14,701 nucleotides of DNA from an uncultured Bacilli bacterium (GCA_944372725.1 CALWAA010000007.1:1-14701), one strand, 5' to 3'. Positions 6,335 to 14,056 are shown, counted from the stretch's first letter. Numbers and translations: made by a program. Notes: a model not told the origin generated them from the letters alone.

Positions 6335-7383
6335 TAGGTCTAGCACTTGAAGGCGGGGGAGTAAGAGGTTCATATCAAGCTGGAGCATACATTGCTTTTT
6401 TAGAGTGTGGCATCAAAATAGATGGTGTCTGTGGAACTAGCATTGGTGCTTTAAATGGAGCAGTAATAGCAAGTGGTAAAGGTGCAGAACTACCAAGAAT
6501 TTGGCGAAATAGTGATATGGGTAGTATTTTTGGCTTCACAAGTGAATATATAGAAGCAAGTAAAGAAAATAAAATAAATTTAAAATATTTTAAATCACTT
6601 ATCATAAATATTATTAATATCATAGCAAATAAAGGCATAGAATTAAATGGTGTAAAAGAATTAATAAACCAAGAATTAGATATAGATGCTTTATTAAATA
6701 GTGATATTGATTTTGGATTAGTAACAGTGAGAATGAAAGATTTAAAACCAATCTATCTATTTAAAAAAGACATGGAAAAAGATAAAATAAAAGACTATAT
6801 TATTGCGAGCTGTTGTCTTCCTATTTTTAAAATGGAAAAACTAATTGATGATAACTATTATTTAGATGGTGGTTTTTATGATGTTGGACCAGTCAATATG
6901 CTTTTAGAAAAAGGATATCAAAAAGTATATCTAATTAAAATTCATGGTGTTGGTTTTCACCGAAGGTATGATAGTAACGCAGATGTAGTTGTAATTGAAC
7001 CCAAAAGAAGTCTAGGAGGAGTTTTAGATTTAGACCCTAAAAGAATTGATGAAAATATTAAAATGGGCTATTATGATACGATAAAAGTATTAAAAAATTT
7101 AGATGGCGAACATTATGTATTTAAAGTAAAAAATAAAGAGTATTTTAAATGGTTAAATCGAAAAATATCGAAATATGAATATCGCCGCGTCAAGCATTTT
7201 TTAAATGGAACAAGTTTTAAAGATACCACTATAAAAGCATTAGAATATATTATGAAAAAAGAAGAATGGAACTATTATGAAATTTATAATATTAAAAAAG
7301 TAATAAAAGAAGTAAAAAGAAAATATAAAAAAGAAGAACATTTTGTTTATAAATACATCAGAGATTTAAGATTTTTCTTTTAA
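6331..7383 (+). CDS. Patatin-like phospholipase
   Basis: A predicted cytosolic or membrane-associated Ser-Asp lipid acyl hydrolase of 350 residues. The oxyanion loop EGGGVRGSYQAG (7-18), the nucleophile elbow GTSIG (35-39, Ser37) and the DGG motif (179-181, Asp179) of the patatin catalytic dyad are all intact and in the right order. The region after about residue 250 is Lys- and Tyr-rich, predicted helical and not recognised. There is no signal peptide. The start ATG overlaps the stop of the epimerase-like gene by 4 bp. The three-gene operon thus joins a metal transporter, a Rossmann enzyme with a basic tail and a lipase, suggesting work on membrane lipid or glycolipid (inference). I see no clear hairpin after its stop; the next promoter begins within a few bases. 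Confidence 0.88.
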   Translation: MIGLALEGGGVRGSYQAGAYIAFLECGIKIDGVCGTSIGALNGAVIASGKGAELPRIWRNSDMGSIFGFTSEYIEASKENKINLKYFKSLIINIINIIANKGIELNGVKELINQELDIDALLNSDIDFGLVTVRMKDLKPIYLFKKDMEKDKIKDYIIASCCLPIFKMEKLIDDNYYLDGGFYDVGPVNMLLEKGYQKVYLIKIHGVGFHRRYDSNADVVVIEPKRSLGGVLDLDPKRIDENIKMGYYDTIKVLKNLDGEHYVFKVKNKEYFKWLNRKISKYEYRRVKHFLNGTSFKDTTIKALEYIMKKEEWNYYEIYNIKKVIKEVKRKYKKEEHFVYKYIRDLRFFF

Positions 7384-7386
7384 CAG

Positions 7387-7416
7387 TAGACAAATAATAG
7401 GGTAAAGTGTTATAAT
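7387..7416 (+). promoter_or_regulatory. Promoter of the YebC-family gene
   Basis: TAGACA (7387-7392), an 18-bp spacer and TATAAT (7411-7416) preceded by TGT. The -10 box ends 22 bp before ATG 7439, and GGAGTGAT (7428-7435) is the ribosome binding site within a leader of about 16 nt. Confidence 0.75.
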
Positions 7417-7438
7417 TTGAAAAGTTTGGAGTGATATT

Positions 7439-8161
7439 ATGGGACGTGCTTATGAAGTAAGAAAAGCAAGCATTCAAAAAACAGGAGCAATAAAAGCAAA
7501 AACATATTCAACATTTGCCAAAGAAATCTATTTAGCAGCTAAAAAAGGTGTACCAGAAATAGAGGCTAACGTATTTTTAAAAAGAATTGTGGAAAAAGCC
7601 AAAAAAGCTCAAGTACCAAGTGATATTATAAATAGAGCAATTGATAAAGCAAAGGGTGTAGGAGGCGAAGACTATCATGAAGTAATTTATGAAGGTTTTG
7701 GTCCAGGGGCATCTACTTTAATTATCAAAACTCTAACGGATAATGTAAATAGAACCGTTGGCATGGTACGTGCCGCTTTTAACAAAGTTCATAAAAGTTT
7801 AGGAGTAACTAATTCTGTAGCTTACAACTATGACTACTTAGCAATCATATCTTTTAAAACTGATAAAGAAGAAGAAATCTTTGAAAGCTTACTAGAAGCA
7901 GGAATTGAACCAATTGAATTTGAAAGTGTTGATGGTGAATTAACCATTAGTGTTCATCCAAATGACTTAAATAATACCAAAGATTGTATTGAAAAAATTG
8001 ATGCAAATATTGAATATGAATTAGACGAAGTAGGAATGTTTCCAAAAAATAAAGTTGATTTAAATGCTGAAGATTTAGAAATGTTTGATAAACTATATAA
8101 CATGCTAGATGAAATTGATGATGTAACAGACATTTATCATAATGTGAATGGAAGAGATTAG
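7439..8161 (+). CDS. yebC: YebC/TACO1-family protein, YebC2 (YeeI/YeeN) type
   Basis: A full-length 240-residue member of the YebC/PmpR/TACO1 family. These proteins bind the ribosome and help translation of difficult peptides such as proline runs; older annotations call them transcriptional regulators. The N-terminus MGRAYEVRKASIQKTG is of the YebC2/YeeN type rather than the MAGHSKW type of classical YebC. Conserved core segments are EIYLAAKKG (29-37), VPSDIINRAIDKAKG (near 60-74), YEGFGPGAS (84-92), LTDNVNRT (99-106) and the C-terminal VYHNV-like motif (IYHNVN near 232). It is a monocistronic unit with its own promoter and terminator, and its TAG stop lies inside the terminator stem. The window also encodes a Pro/Thr repeat protein, but no specific link is shown. 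Confidence 0.92.
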   Translation: MGRAYEVRKASIQKTGAIKAKTYSTFAKEIYLAAKKGVPEIEANVFLKRIVEKAKKAQVPSDIINRAIDKAKGVGGEDYHEVIYEGFGPGASTLIIKTLTDNVNRTVGMVRAAFNKVHKSLGVTNSVAYNYDYLAIISFKTDKEEEIFESLLEAGIEPIEFESVDGELTISVHPNDLNNTKDCIEKIDANIEYELDEVGMFPKNKVDLNAEDLEMFDKLYNMLDEIDDVTDIYHNVNGRD

Positions 8162-8179
8162 AGAGTTCTAATCTTTTTT
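8155..8179 (+). terminator. Terminator after the YebC-family gene
   Basis: AGATTAG (8155-8161) pairs with CTAATCT (8168-8174) around a 6-nt loop, followed by six T. The gene's stop codon forms the foot of the stem. Almost the same hairpin follows the Fic gene at 8878. Confidence 0.8.
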
Positions 8180-8193
8180 AATTTATAAAATCA

Positions 8194-8202
8194 TGGTATA
8201 AT
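8194..8202 (+). promoter_or_regulatory. Extended -10 promoter of the fic gene
   Basis: TGG immediately before TATAAT (8197-8202) forms an extended -10 box that ends 23 bp before ATG 8226. No -35 box is convincing because the expected place is the T tract of the preceding terminator. Confidence 0.65.
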
Positions 8203-8225
8203 AAAATAGAAATGGAAGTGGGTAT

Positions 8226-8876
8226 ATGGAAAATAAATATAATATGACCAAAGAAGACAATATTTTTTTTGCTAAACGTAAATTAGTTGACAACATATAT
8301 AAAAGTGCCAATTTAGAAGGAATTGCTGTAACTTTTGCTGATACCTTAGCTTTTGTAAATAATGTAAATACCGGAACTATATCAGTAGATGATATGTTTA
8401 AATTAAAAGGATTAAAAGACGCTTGGGAATTTATTTTAAATACGATTGATGAAGAATTAACAATAGAATATATCAAAAAAGTTCATTTTGAAATAGGAAA
8501 GGGGCAAGGTATTAAACCTTTAGGAGAATTTAGGGATAAAGGTGTTGGCATAATGGGAACTTCATGGCGTCCTAAACTTCCAAGTGAATGTGATTATGTA
8601 AGTGAATTAGATAATATTATGAAAAATAATCATGAATTAGAAAGATGTATTGAATTATTTTGTTGGATTCAAAGAAGTCAAATGTTTCTTGATGGGAATA
8701 AAAGAGTAGCTAATTTAGTAGCAAACAAAGAAATGATAAAAAATGGTCAGGGAATATTATCTATACCAGTAGAAAAAATTGGTGAATATTTTACATATTT
8801 AATTCATTATTATGAAACTAATGATAATAAAGAATTAAAACAATGGATATATGATAATTGTATAGATGGAATATAG
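8226..8876 (+). CDS. Fic-domain protein with Gln in place of the catalytic His
   Basis: A 216-residue single-domain Fic protein; the family usually transfers AMP from ATP to a protein hydroxyl. The signature here is QMFLDGNKR (152-160). Compared with HxFx(D/E)GN(G/K)R, the Phe, Asp, Gly-Asn and Arg that hold ATP and metal are kept, but the general-base His is Gln152. An inhibitory-helix motif SANLEG (27-32) fits (S/T)xxxE(G/N) and lies N-terminal, as in class II Fic proteins. The flap region GEFRDKGVGIMGT (100-112) is present. Loss of His predicts weak or no classical AMPylation; other chemistry or a regulatory role is possible. I recall related Bacillota Fic proteins with a similar RSQMF motif, so Gln may be subfamily-wide rather than a fresh mutation. 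No antitoxin gene is adjacent. GGAAGTGGG before the ATG acts as the ribosome binding site. Confidence 0.88.
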   Translation: MENKYNMTKEDNIFFAKRKLVDNIYKSANLEGIAVTFADTLAFVNNVNTGTISVDDMFKLKGLKDAWEFILNTIDEELTIEYIKKVHFEIGKGQGIKPLGEFRDKGVGIMGTSWRPKLPSECDYVSELDNIMKNNHELERCIELFCWIQRSQMFLDGNKRVANLVANKEMIKNGQGILSIPVEKIGEYFTYLIHYYETNDNKELKQWIYDNCIDGI

Positions 8877-8877
8877 G

Positions 8878-8903
8878 AGATTAGCAAGTTCTAATCTTTT
8901 TTT
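8878..8903 (+). terminator. Terminator after the fic gene
   Basis: AGATTAG (8878-8884) pairs with CTAATCT (8891-8897) around a 6-nt loop and runs into seven T. It differs from the hairpin after the YebC gene only in two loop bases. Confidence 0.85.
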
Positions 8904-8944
8904 GTTAAGTAAACGCAAAGTTAGTATTATTGTATAAATATCAA

Positions 8945-8974
8945 TTATGAGATTATTAAAATATATGTTAAAAT
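8945..8974 (+). promoter_or_regulatory. Promoter of the interrupted membrane/secreted protein gene
   Basis: TTATGA (8945-8950), an 18-bp spacer and TAAAAT (8969-8974) preceded by TGT. The -10 box ends 24 bp before ATG 8999, matching the spacing of the intact genes around it. This supports ATG 8999 as the ancestral start. Confidence 0.55.
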
Positions 8975-8998
8975 ACCAATAGAAAAGGTTGTGTTTAT

Positions 8999-9892
8999 AT
9001 GAAAAGAGTTGAGAAGTAAATTTATTTAGTATTAGGAATAATTTTAATTGTTGTAATCGCTTGCAGTATTACTTATATTGTAGCAACAAATAACAATAAG
9101 ACTGAAACAAAAGAAGAACCAAATAATAACCAAGAAGAAAATAACAACGAAGATGAACAAGTCCTAAAAGATAGCGTAACACTAAAGAATACCTATCAAG
9201 AAAACAATACTATTATTCAAGAATATGAAGTAATATTAAATAATAAAGTGAATAATATTACTATTAAATATACTCATGAAAACACCTTTGTTTACACTGC
9301 TGATGCTCATGCTATAACAGGAGTTTTTAATAATAAGGATATAATAAAAAATTACTATGTAAATACTTCTTACCAAGTAAATACTTTTGGCGAATATACC
9401 AAAGAAAATACTTTCAATGTATCAAGTATCAACCAACTTTTTAATGAAGATAATTTTATTATTATAAAAGGAACAGATAATAAAAGTTATTTATTGGTTC
9501 AAACTATTAATAACATGGCAGATAATTTTAATACATCAAATTTATATGTATACAATGATGAATTAGAATTAATAAGTAGAAATATGATTACAGAAGAAGA
9601 AAGCCCCGATTATACAAGTTATGATGGCTTTATCATAGATAATTTCATTGGTAATATTCCATGTGATTATGTAGGGAATTCTCCATTATATGAGAGAACT
9701 TTTAAAGTTGTAGATAATGCAAACGAAATAGATAAACAATATACCAAAATAGAAAATAATCAAATATATTTCTTATTTCCTAAAATAAATGATGGAATTT
9801 TAGAAGAAAGAGTATATACAATCAACAATAACAAATTAGAATACACAATAATCAATACTTATAAATTTAATAGTGTATGCCAGGAAATTTAA
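8999..9892 (+). pseudogene. Membrane-anchored or secreted protein gene broken by an in-frame TAA at codon 7
   Basis: ATG 8999 lies behind a promoter and an AAGG ribosome binding site and encodes MKRVEK, then TAA (9017-9019). The same frame continues without another stop to 9892. The first residues after the stop, IYLVLGIILIVVIACSITYI, complete a basic-plus-hydrophobic membrane anchor or lipoprotein-type signal. An Asn/Glu-rich linker and a domain of about 230 residues rich in Asn, Tyr and Ile follow. So one base change, probably AAA to TAA, has separated the start from its own signal sequence. The only conventional downstream start, GTG 9248, has no ribosome binding site and would yield a 214-residue fragment without the anchor. 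The domain is not recognised. Alternatives are a sequencing error, a mixed population, read-through, or reinitiation at a rare ATT or ATA codon. A terminator follows. Confidence 0.75.
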
Positions 9893-9899
9893 TTTTCTT

Positions 9900-9929
9900 A
9901 ACTTACTAGAAATAGTAAGTTTTTGTTTT
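9900..9929 (+). terminator. Terminator after the interrupted gene
   Basis: AACTTACTA (9900-9908) pairs perfectly with TAGTAAGTT (9913-9921) around GAAA, followed by TTTTGTTTT. Its T tract overlaps the -35 region of the next promoter. Confidence 0.85.
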
Positions 9930-9954
9930 AAAAAATCAAAAGAGATGCTATAAT
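9924..9954 (+). promoter_or_regulatory. Promoter of the small coiled-coil membrane protein gene
   Basis: TATAAT (9949-9954) preceded by TGC forms an extended -10 box; TTGTTT (9924-9929, 19-bp gap) is a weak -35. The -10 box ends 18 bp before ATG 9973, with GAGGT (9963-9967) as the ribosome binding site. Confidence 0.65.
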
Positions 9955-9972
9955 ATACATCCGAGGTATTAT

Positions 9973-10521
9973 ATGAAAACAGAAGAATTGTTAAATGATT
10001 TAGATACAAAGCTATTTAATATCCATGCTATGCTTTTTAGTGGAAATCTAAATAAAGAAGAGTTACAATCTATAAAAGAAGAATTAAGTGATTATTTACA
10101 AGTAATAAATAATATTCAAAGTATTAATGAAGAAGTATACAAACTTACAAAAAAACTGCTTAATTTAATTTGCTTATTTTTACGTGTAACCTCTCTTTTA
10201 ATGCTTTGTTTTATAATATTAGATATTTTAATTTTGCCAATCGGCATCGGATTATTTATTTTTCTAAATTTTATCCCATCTGGTTTACAAGAAGAGTACA
10301 TAAAATTAAAAGAAAATGATGAAATAACTTTTAAAATAACAAAATTAACTAGTGAAATAAAAGATAAACAAGAACTAGTTGAACGAAAACTGAAAAAATT
10401 AACTAAACTTGAAACATTACAAATAACCAATAGCCAACCACCAATTCTAAGTAATGTTAAAGAAAAAAGCTACGAGTTACCCAAAGCCCGAGTATTAAAA
10501 TTAGAAAATAGACAAATTTAG
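9973..10521 (+). CDS. Small membrane protein with flanking coiled coils, function unknown
   Basis: A 182-residue protein I do not recognise. An N-terminal charged helical segment (1-60) has heptad-like spacing of Leu and Ile. A hydrophobic hairpin of about two membrane helices follows (63-101, with a GIG turn near 91-93). A second strongly helical, Lys/Glu-rich segment (106-150) has coiled-coil character, and the tail (151-182) is Pro- and basic-rich. Both coiled parts would lie on the same, probably cytosolic, side. It could organise or sense something at the membrane, but there is no catalytic motif. It has its own promoter, a GAGGT ribosome binding site and no clear terminator; nifJ starts 71 bp downstream from a separate promoter. 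Confidence 0.65.
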   Translation: MKTEELLNDLDTKLFNIHAMLFSGNLNKEELQSIKEELSDYLQVINNIQSINEEVYKLTKKLLNLICLFLRVTSLLMLCFIILDILILPIGIGLFIFLNFIPSGLQEEYIKLKENDEITFKITKLTSEIKDKQELVERKLKKLTKLETLQITNSQPPILSNVKEKSYELPKARVLKLENRQI

Positions 10522-10544
10522 ACAAAAACTTTAATTTAAATTTC

Positions 10545-10573
10545 ATGACAATTAATGTGTTCCATGCTATAAT
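10545..10573 (+). promoter_or_regulatory. nifJ promoter
   Basis: ATGACA (10545-10550), a 17-bp spacer and TATAAT (10568-10573) preceded by TGC. The -10 box ends 19 bp before ATG 10593. The ATG that opens the longest reading frame is part of this -35 box and so cannot be the translation start from this promoter. Confidence 0.8.
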
Positions 10574-10592
10574 TAATCTAGGTGATAATAAA

Positions 10593-13500
10593 ATGAAAAT
10601 ATGTGATGGAAATAAAGCTTGTAGTGATATTGCTTATTATTTTAGTGAAATATCTAGTATTTATCCTATAACGCCATCAAGTCCTATGGCATCTAATGTG
10701 GATGCTTTAAGTCATGATAAACTAAACTTATTTGGTTCTCCTGTGAAATTAATTGAAATGCAAAGTGAGGCAGGTGCTGCCGGCGCTTTTCATGGTGCCT
10801 TAATTAGTGGTTCTCTAGCTTCCACTTTTACAGCTAGCCAAGGCTTACTTTTAATGATACCAAACATGTATAAAATAGCTGGAGAAATGTTACCAGGAGT
10901 TATTCATGTTGCAGCAAGAACGATAGCTACGAATGCTCTATCTATTTTTGGTGACCACAGTGATATTTATGCAACGCGTAGTACTGGCTTTGCCATTCTT
11001 GCTTCCTCTAATGTGTATGATGCAGAGAATCTTGCCGCAGTCGCTCATCTATCTGCTATCAAAGGGTCTATTCCATTCTTACACTTTTTTGATGGATTTA
11101 GAACAAGTCATGAAATAAGTAGTATTAAAGAATTACCCGAGGAAGAACTAAAAAAATTAATTCCATGGGATAAAATAGATGAGTTTAAAAATAAAGCTTT
11201 AAATGTATCTTCAGGTATTCAAAAGGGAATGAGTATGAATGAAGACATCTTCTTCCAAACCCAAGAAGCCAGAAATCCAAGTTATGAAGCTCTACCCGAT
11301 ATTGTAAATGAATATATGATGAGTATCAATAAAATTATGGGAACTAATTACAAGCCATTCGAATATTTTGGTGCTTTTGATGCCGAAAATATTATTATAG
11401 CAATGGGAAGTATTACTGATACGATTAAATTAGTAGTAGAAGAAGAACTAAAAAAAGGGAAAAAAATAGGTGTTATCACAGTTCATCTATATCGCCCATT
11501 TAGCGTAAAATACTTACTAAATGTTCTTCCAACTTCTGTAAAAAATATAGCTGTCTTAGATAGAACAAAAGAAGCTGGCTCAAATGGGGAACCTCTTTAT
11601 TTAGATATTGTAAATGCTCTAAAAGAGAAAGAAATAAATATTGTTGGCGGAAGATTTGGTTTATCTAGTAAAAATACAACTCCTGCTGATATTAAAAGCA
11701 TTTTTACAATGTTAGAAGGAAATCTTAAAAATAATTTTACGATTGGCATTACCGATGATGTAACTTATACAAGTCTTCCTAAAGAAGAATACAAAGTTGC
11801 GTTAGATGCAAAAGAATTTTTAATTTATGGATATGGCTCTGATGGCTGTGTAAGTGCTTCTAAAGATATCTTAAAAATTATGGGTAAAAATGGTAAGCAT
11901 GTAAACGGATATTTTTCTTATGATTCTAAAAAAAGTGGTGGCGTAACCGTAAGTAATTTAAGAATAAGTGATAAAGAAATAAATGCTCCTTTTTATGTTA
12001 CAAATCCTAGCCTAATCGTTGTAACCAAAGATGAATACTTTAAAAAATTTAGCATGATAAATGATATTACTGAAAATGGTACCATTATTATTAATACGAA
12101 CAAGAATGAAGAAGAATTAATTAGTTTATTATGCTTAGAAGATATTGAAATAATTCAAAATAAAAACATAAAAGTATATACTATTGATGCTTCCCTAATC
12201 GCTGCGAATTGTGGCATAAGAGGAAAAATCAGTAAAATTATGGAAATGATTATTTTAGATAAATTAGAAATTCGGGGTGCTTATGAACTTTTAGAAGAAA
12301 GTATTAGAAGTAGTTTTAAAACAAAAGGGGAAAATATTATCGATAGTAATATCGCTGCTATTAAAGAAGCCCTAAAGAATTTAAAAGAAATTAAAATAAA
12401 TAAAAAGGATAATAAACCGAAAGAAACCAATTTAGATGTATTTAGTAAAATAAATAGAAGATTAGGCGATGAATTAACCGTAGGCGAAGTATCTTCTTTA
12501 AAAGCAGGAACATTCCCAGATGGTTTAAGCAAATTAGAAAAAAGACATGTAAATAGTTTTGCCCCTAAATGGATTAAAGAAAATTGTATAGAATGCGGTC
12601 GTTGTAGCTTTGTATGTCCTCATGCAGTCATAAGAACGTTTGTAACCAAAAATGAAGAGGGTATCCCATTCTTAGCTAATAAAGAATATACTTATCAAGT
12701 ACTTGTAAGTGAAGTAGATTGTACGGAATGTGGCTTATGTATTGAAGAGTGTCCTGGCAAAAATGGTAAAAAAGCCTTAGAATTTGGCCCCGTAGATTTA
12801 GAAAATCAAAGAAAAGCAAATGAATATTTTAATAATTATGAAAATCCCGAAGTATTAAACAAATTTACTATTCCGGGAGCATCTCTTTGCAAGCCACGAT
12901 TTGAATTTAGTGGTGCTTGTGCTGGATGTGGGGAAACTCCATATATTAATTTAATTACAAGACTATTTGGTGATGAATTAGTGATTGCTAATGCAACAGG
13001 ATGTTCTAGTATTTATGGTGGTTCTGTTCCAACTACTCCATATACCATTCCATGGGCTAATTCTTTATTTGAAGACAATGCTGAATTTGCTTTAGGAATG
13101 CATTTATCTTTCCAAAGTAAACGAAATTTAATTAAAAAGATAATGGAAGAAGAAATGGACCATGTAAGTAGTGAATTAAAAGCCTTATTTACAACCTTTA
13201 TAAACAACATGAATGATTTTAAAATAACGATGGATATTAAAAATAAACTATCAAATATGGAAATACCCGAAAGACTAAAAAGTTTATTAAATTATGTTCC
13301 AGCAAGAACAGTGCTAGCAATTGGTGGTGATGGTTGGGCATATGATATTGGTTTTGGCGGTTTAGACCATGTTTTATCAACTGGTGAGAACATCAAAGTA
13401 TTAGTCCTAGATACTGAAGTATATTCGAATACTGGAGGCCAAGCTAGTAAATCTAGTAAAATTGGCGCTGTCGCTGAGTTTGCTGATTTCGGTAAAAAAA

Positions 13501-13955
13501 CAGCCAAAAAAGATTTATTTAGAATTGCCATGTCTTATCCAAACTGTTATGTAGCAAGTATCAGTTTAGGTGCGAATATGATGCATAGTGTTAAAGTAAT
13601 GAAAGAAGCAATGGAACACAATGGTCCAGCAATTATTATTGCCTACTCACCATGTATTGAACAAGGCATTAAAACTGGTATGTCTCACTCAATAGAAGAA
13701 GAAAAACTTGCAAGTGAAGTAGGATACACACTACTAATGCGTTATAACCCCGAAGAAGAAAAACTATACATGGATAACAAAGAACCAAACTTTGATAATT
13801 ATGAAAAATTCTTAGATAATGAAGTTAGATATAATGCTTTAAAAATAAAAGATAAAGATTTAGCAAATGAACTATTATCAAAACAAATAGAAAATGCTAA
13901 AAAAAGATATGCTTATTATAAAGATTTAGCAAATAAAACTTCTCAAAATAACTGA
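10593..13955 (+). CDS. nifJ: Pyruvate:ferredoxin (flavodoxin) oxidoreductase
   Basis: Oxidises pyruvate with CoA to acetyl-CoA and CO2, passing electrons to ferredoxin or flavodoxin in the cytosol; a central enzyme of anaerobes. The 1120-residue single chain has the usual order. The N-terminal pyrimidine-side domain has YPITPSSPMA (from residue 22) and MQSEAGAAGA with the TPP-activating Glu. The transketolase C-like and gamma domains follow, then an EKR region. The two-cluster ferredoxin insert has C665, C668, C671, C675 and C710, C713, C716, C720. The TPP domain has GDGWAYDIGFGGLDH and the proximal-cluster ligands C776, C779, C804 and C1021. Every iron-sulfur ligand expected from the Desulfovibrio africanus enzyme is present, so it should be active. 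The start is ATG 10593, after AGGTGAT (10580-10586); MKICDGNKACSDIAY is the normal family N-terminus. An upstream in-frame ATG at 10545 would add 16 residues but lies in the promoter. The TGA stop is inside the terminator. Confidence 0.97.
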   Translation: MKICDGNKACSDIAYYFSEISSIYPITPSSPMASNVDALSHDKLNLFGSPVKLIEMQSEAGAAGAFHGALISGSLASTFTASQGLLLMIPNMYKIAGEMLPGVIHVAARTIATNALSIFGDHSDIYATRSTGFAILASSNVYDAENLAAVAHLSAIKGSIPFLHFFDGFRTSHEISSIKELPEEELKKLIPWDKIDEFKNKALNVSSGIQKGMSMNEDIFFQTQEARNPSYEALPDIVNEYMMSINKIMGTNYKPFEYFGAFDAENIIIAMGSITDTIKLVVEEELKKGKKIGVITVHLYRPFSVKYLLNVLPTSVKNIAVLDRTKEAGSNGEPLYLDIVNALKEKEINIVGGRFGLSSKNTTPADIKSIFTMLEGNLKNNFTIGITDDVTYTSLPKEEYKVALDAKEFLIYGYGSDGCVSASKDILKIMGKNGKHVNGYFSYDSKKSGGVTVSNLRISDKEINAPFYVTNPSLIVVTKDEYFKKFSMINDITENGTIIINTNKNEEELISLLCLEDIEIIQNKNIKVYTIDASLIAANCGIRGKISKIMEMIILDKLEIRGAYELLEESIRSSFKTKGENIIDSNIAAIKEALKNLKEIKINKKDNKPKETNLDVFSKINRRLGDELTVGEVSSLKAGTFPDGLSKLEKRHVNSFAPKWIKENCIECGRCSFVCPHAVIRTFVTKNEEGIPFLANKEYTYQVLVSEVDCTECGLCIEECPGKNGKKALEFGPVDLENQRKANEYFNNYENPEVLNKFTIPGASLCKPRFEFSGACAGCGETPYINLITRLFGDELVIANATGCSSIYGGSVPTTPYTIPWANSLFEDNAEFALGMHLSFQSKRNLIKKIMEEEMDHVSSELKALFTTFINNMNDFKITMDIKNKLSNMEIPERLKSLLNYVPARTVLAIGGDGWAYDIGFGGLDHVLSTGENIKVLVLDTEVYSNTGGQASKSSKIGAVAEFADFGKKTAKKDLFRIAMSYPNCYVASISLGANMMHSVKVMKEAMEHNGPAIIIAYSPCIEQGIKTGMSHSIEEEKLASEVGYTLLMRYNPEEEKLYMDNKEPNFDNYEKFLDNEVRYNALKIKDKDLANELLSKQIENAKKRYAYYKDLANKTSQNN

Positions 13956-13964
13956 GAAGTTTTT
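13936..13964 (+). terminator. nifJ terminator
   Basis: AAACTTCTCA (13936-13945) pairs with TGAGAAGTTT (13953-13962) around a 7-nt loop, ending in a T run. The nifJ TGA stop is the first triplet of the 3' arm. Confidence 0.85.
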
Positions 13965-13975
13965 AAAACAAGTAA

Positions 13976-14005
13976 TTGACGAACTTATGTATTATTTGAT
14001 ATAAT
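13976..14005 (+). promoter_or_regulatory. Promoter of the rhuM-family gene
   Basis: TTGACG (13976-13981), an 18-bp spacer and TATAAT (14000-14005) preceded by TGA. This is the strongest-looking promoter in the window. Unlike the others it leaves a leader of about 45 nt before ATG 14057. Confidence 0.75.
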
Positions 14006-14056
14006 TATTACAGGAATATAGTATATATTTCAAGTTATAGAAAGGGTGGTTCTAAA

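Noticed and set aside
8226..8876. Fic plus neighbour as a Fic/antitoxin or Doc/Phd toxin pair
   Set aside because: No small partner gene lies beside it; the inhibitory motif is within the Fic protein and each neighbour has its own promoter and terminator.
9050..9070. Lipobox-like VIAC in the interrupted gene
   Set aside because: The hydrophobic stretch continues past the Cys (SITYIV), so a transmembrane anchor is as likely; not called as a lipoprotein.
9248..9892. GTG 9248 as the start of an intact 214-residue gene
   Set aside because: No ribosome binding site or promoter; the frame extends upstream through a membrane anchor to ATG 8999, broken only by the TAA at codon 7.
13953..13955. Possible use of TGA as tryptophan (Mycoplasma-type code)
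   Set aside because: No gene has an internal TGA, all tryptophans are TGG, and the TGA ending nifJ is part of its terminator stem.
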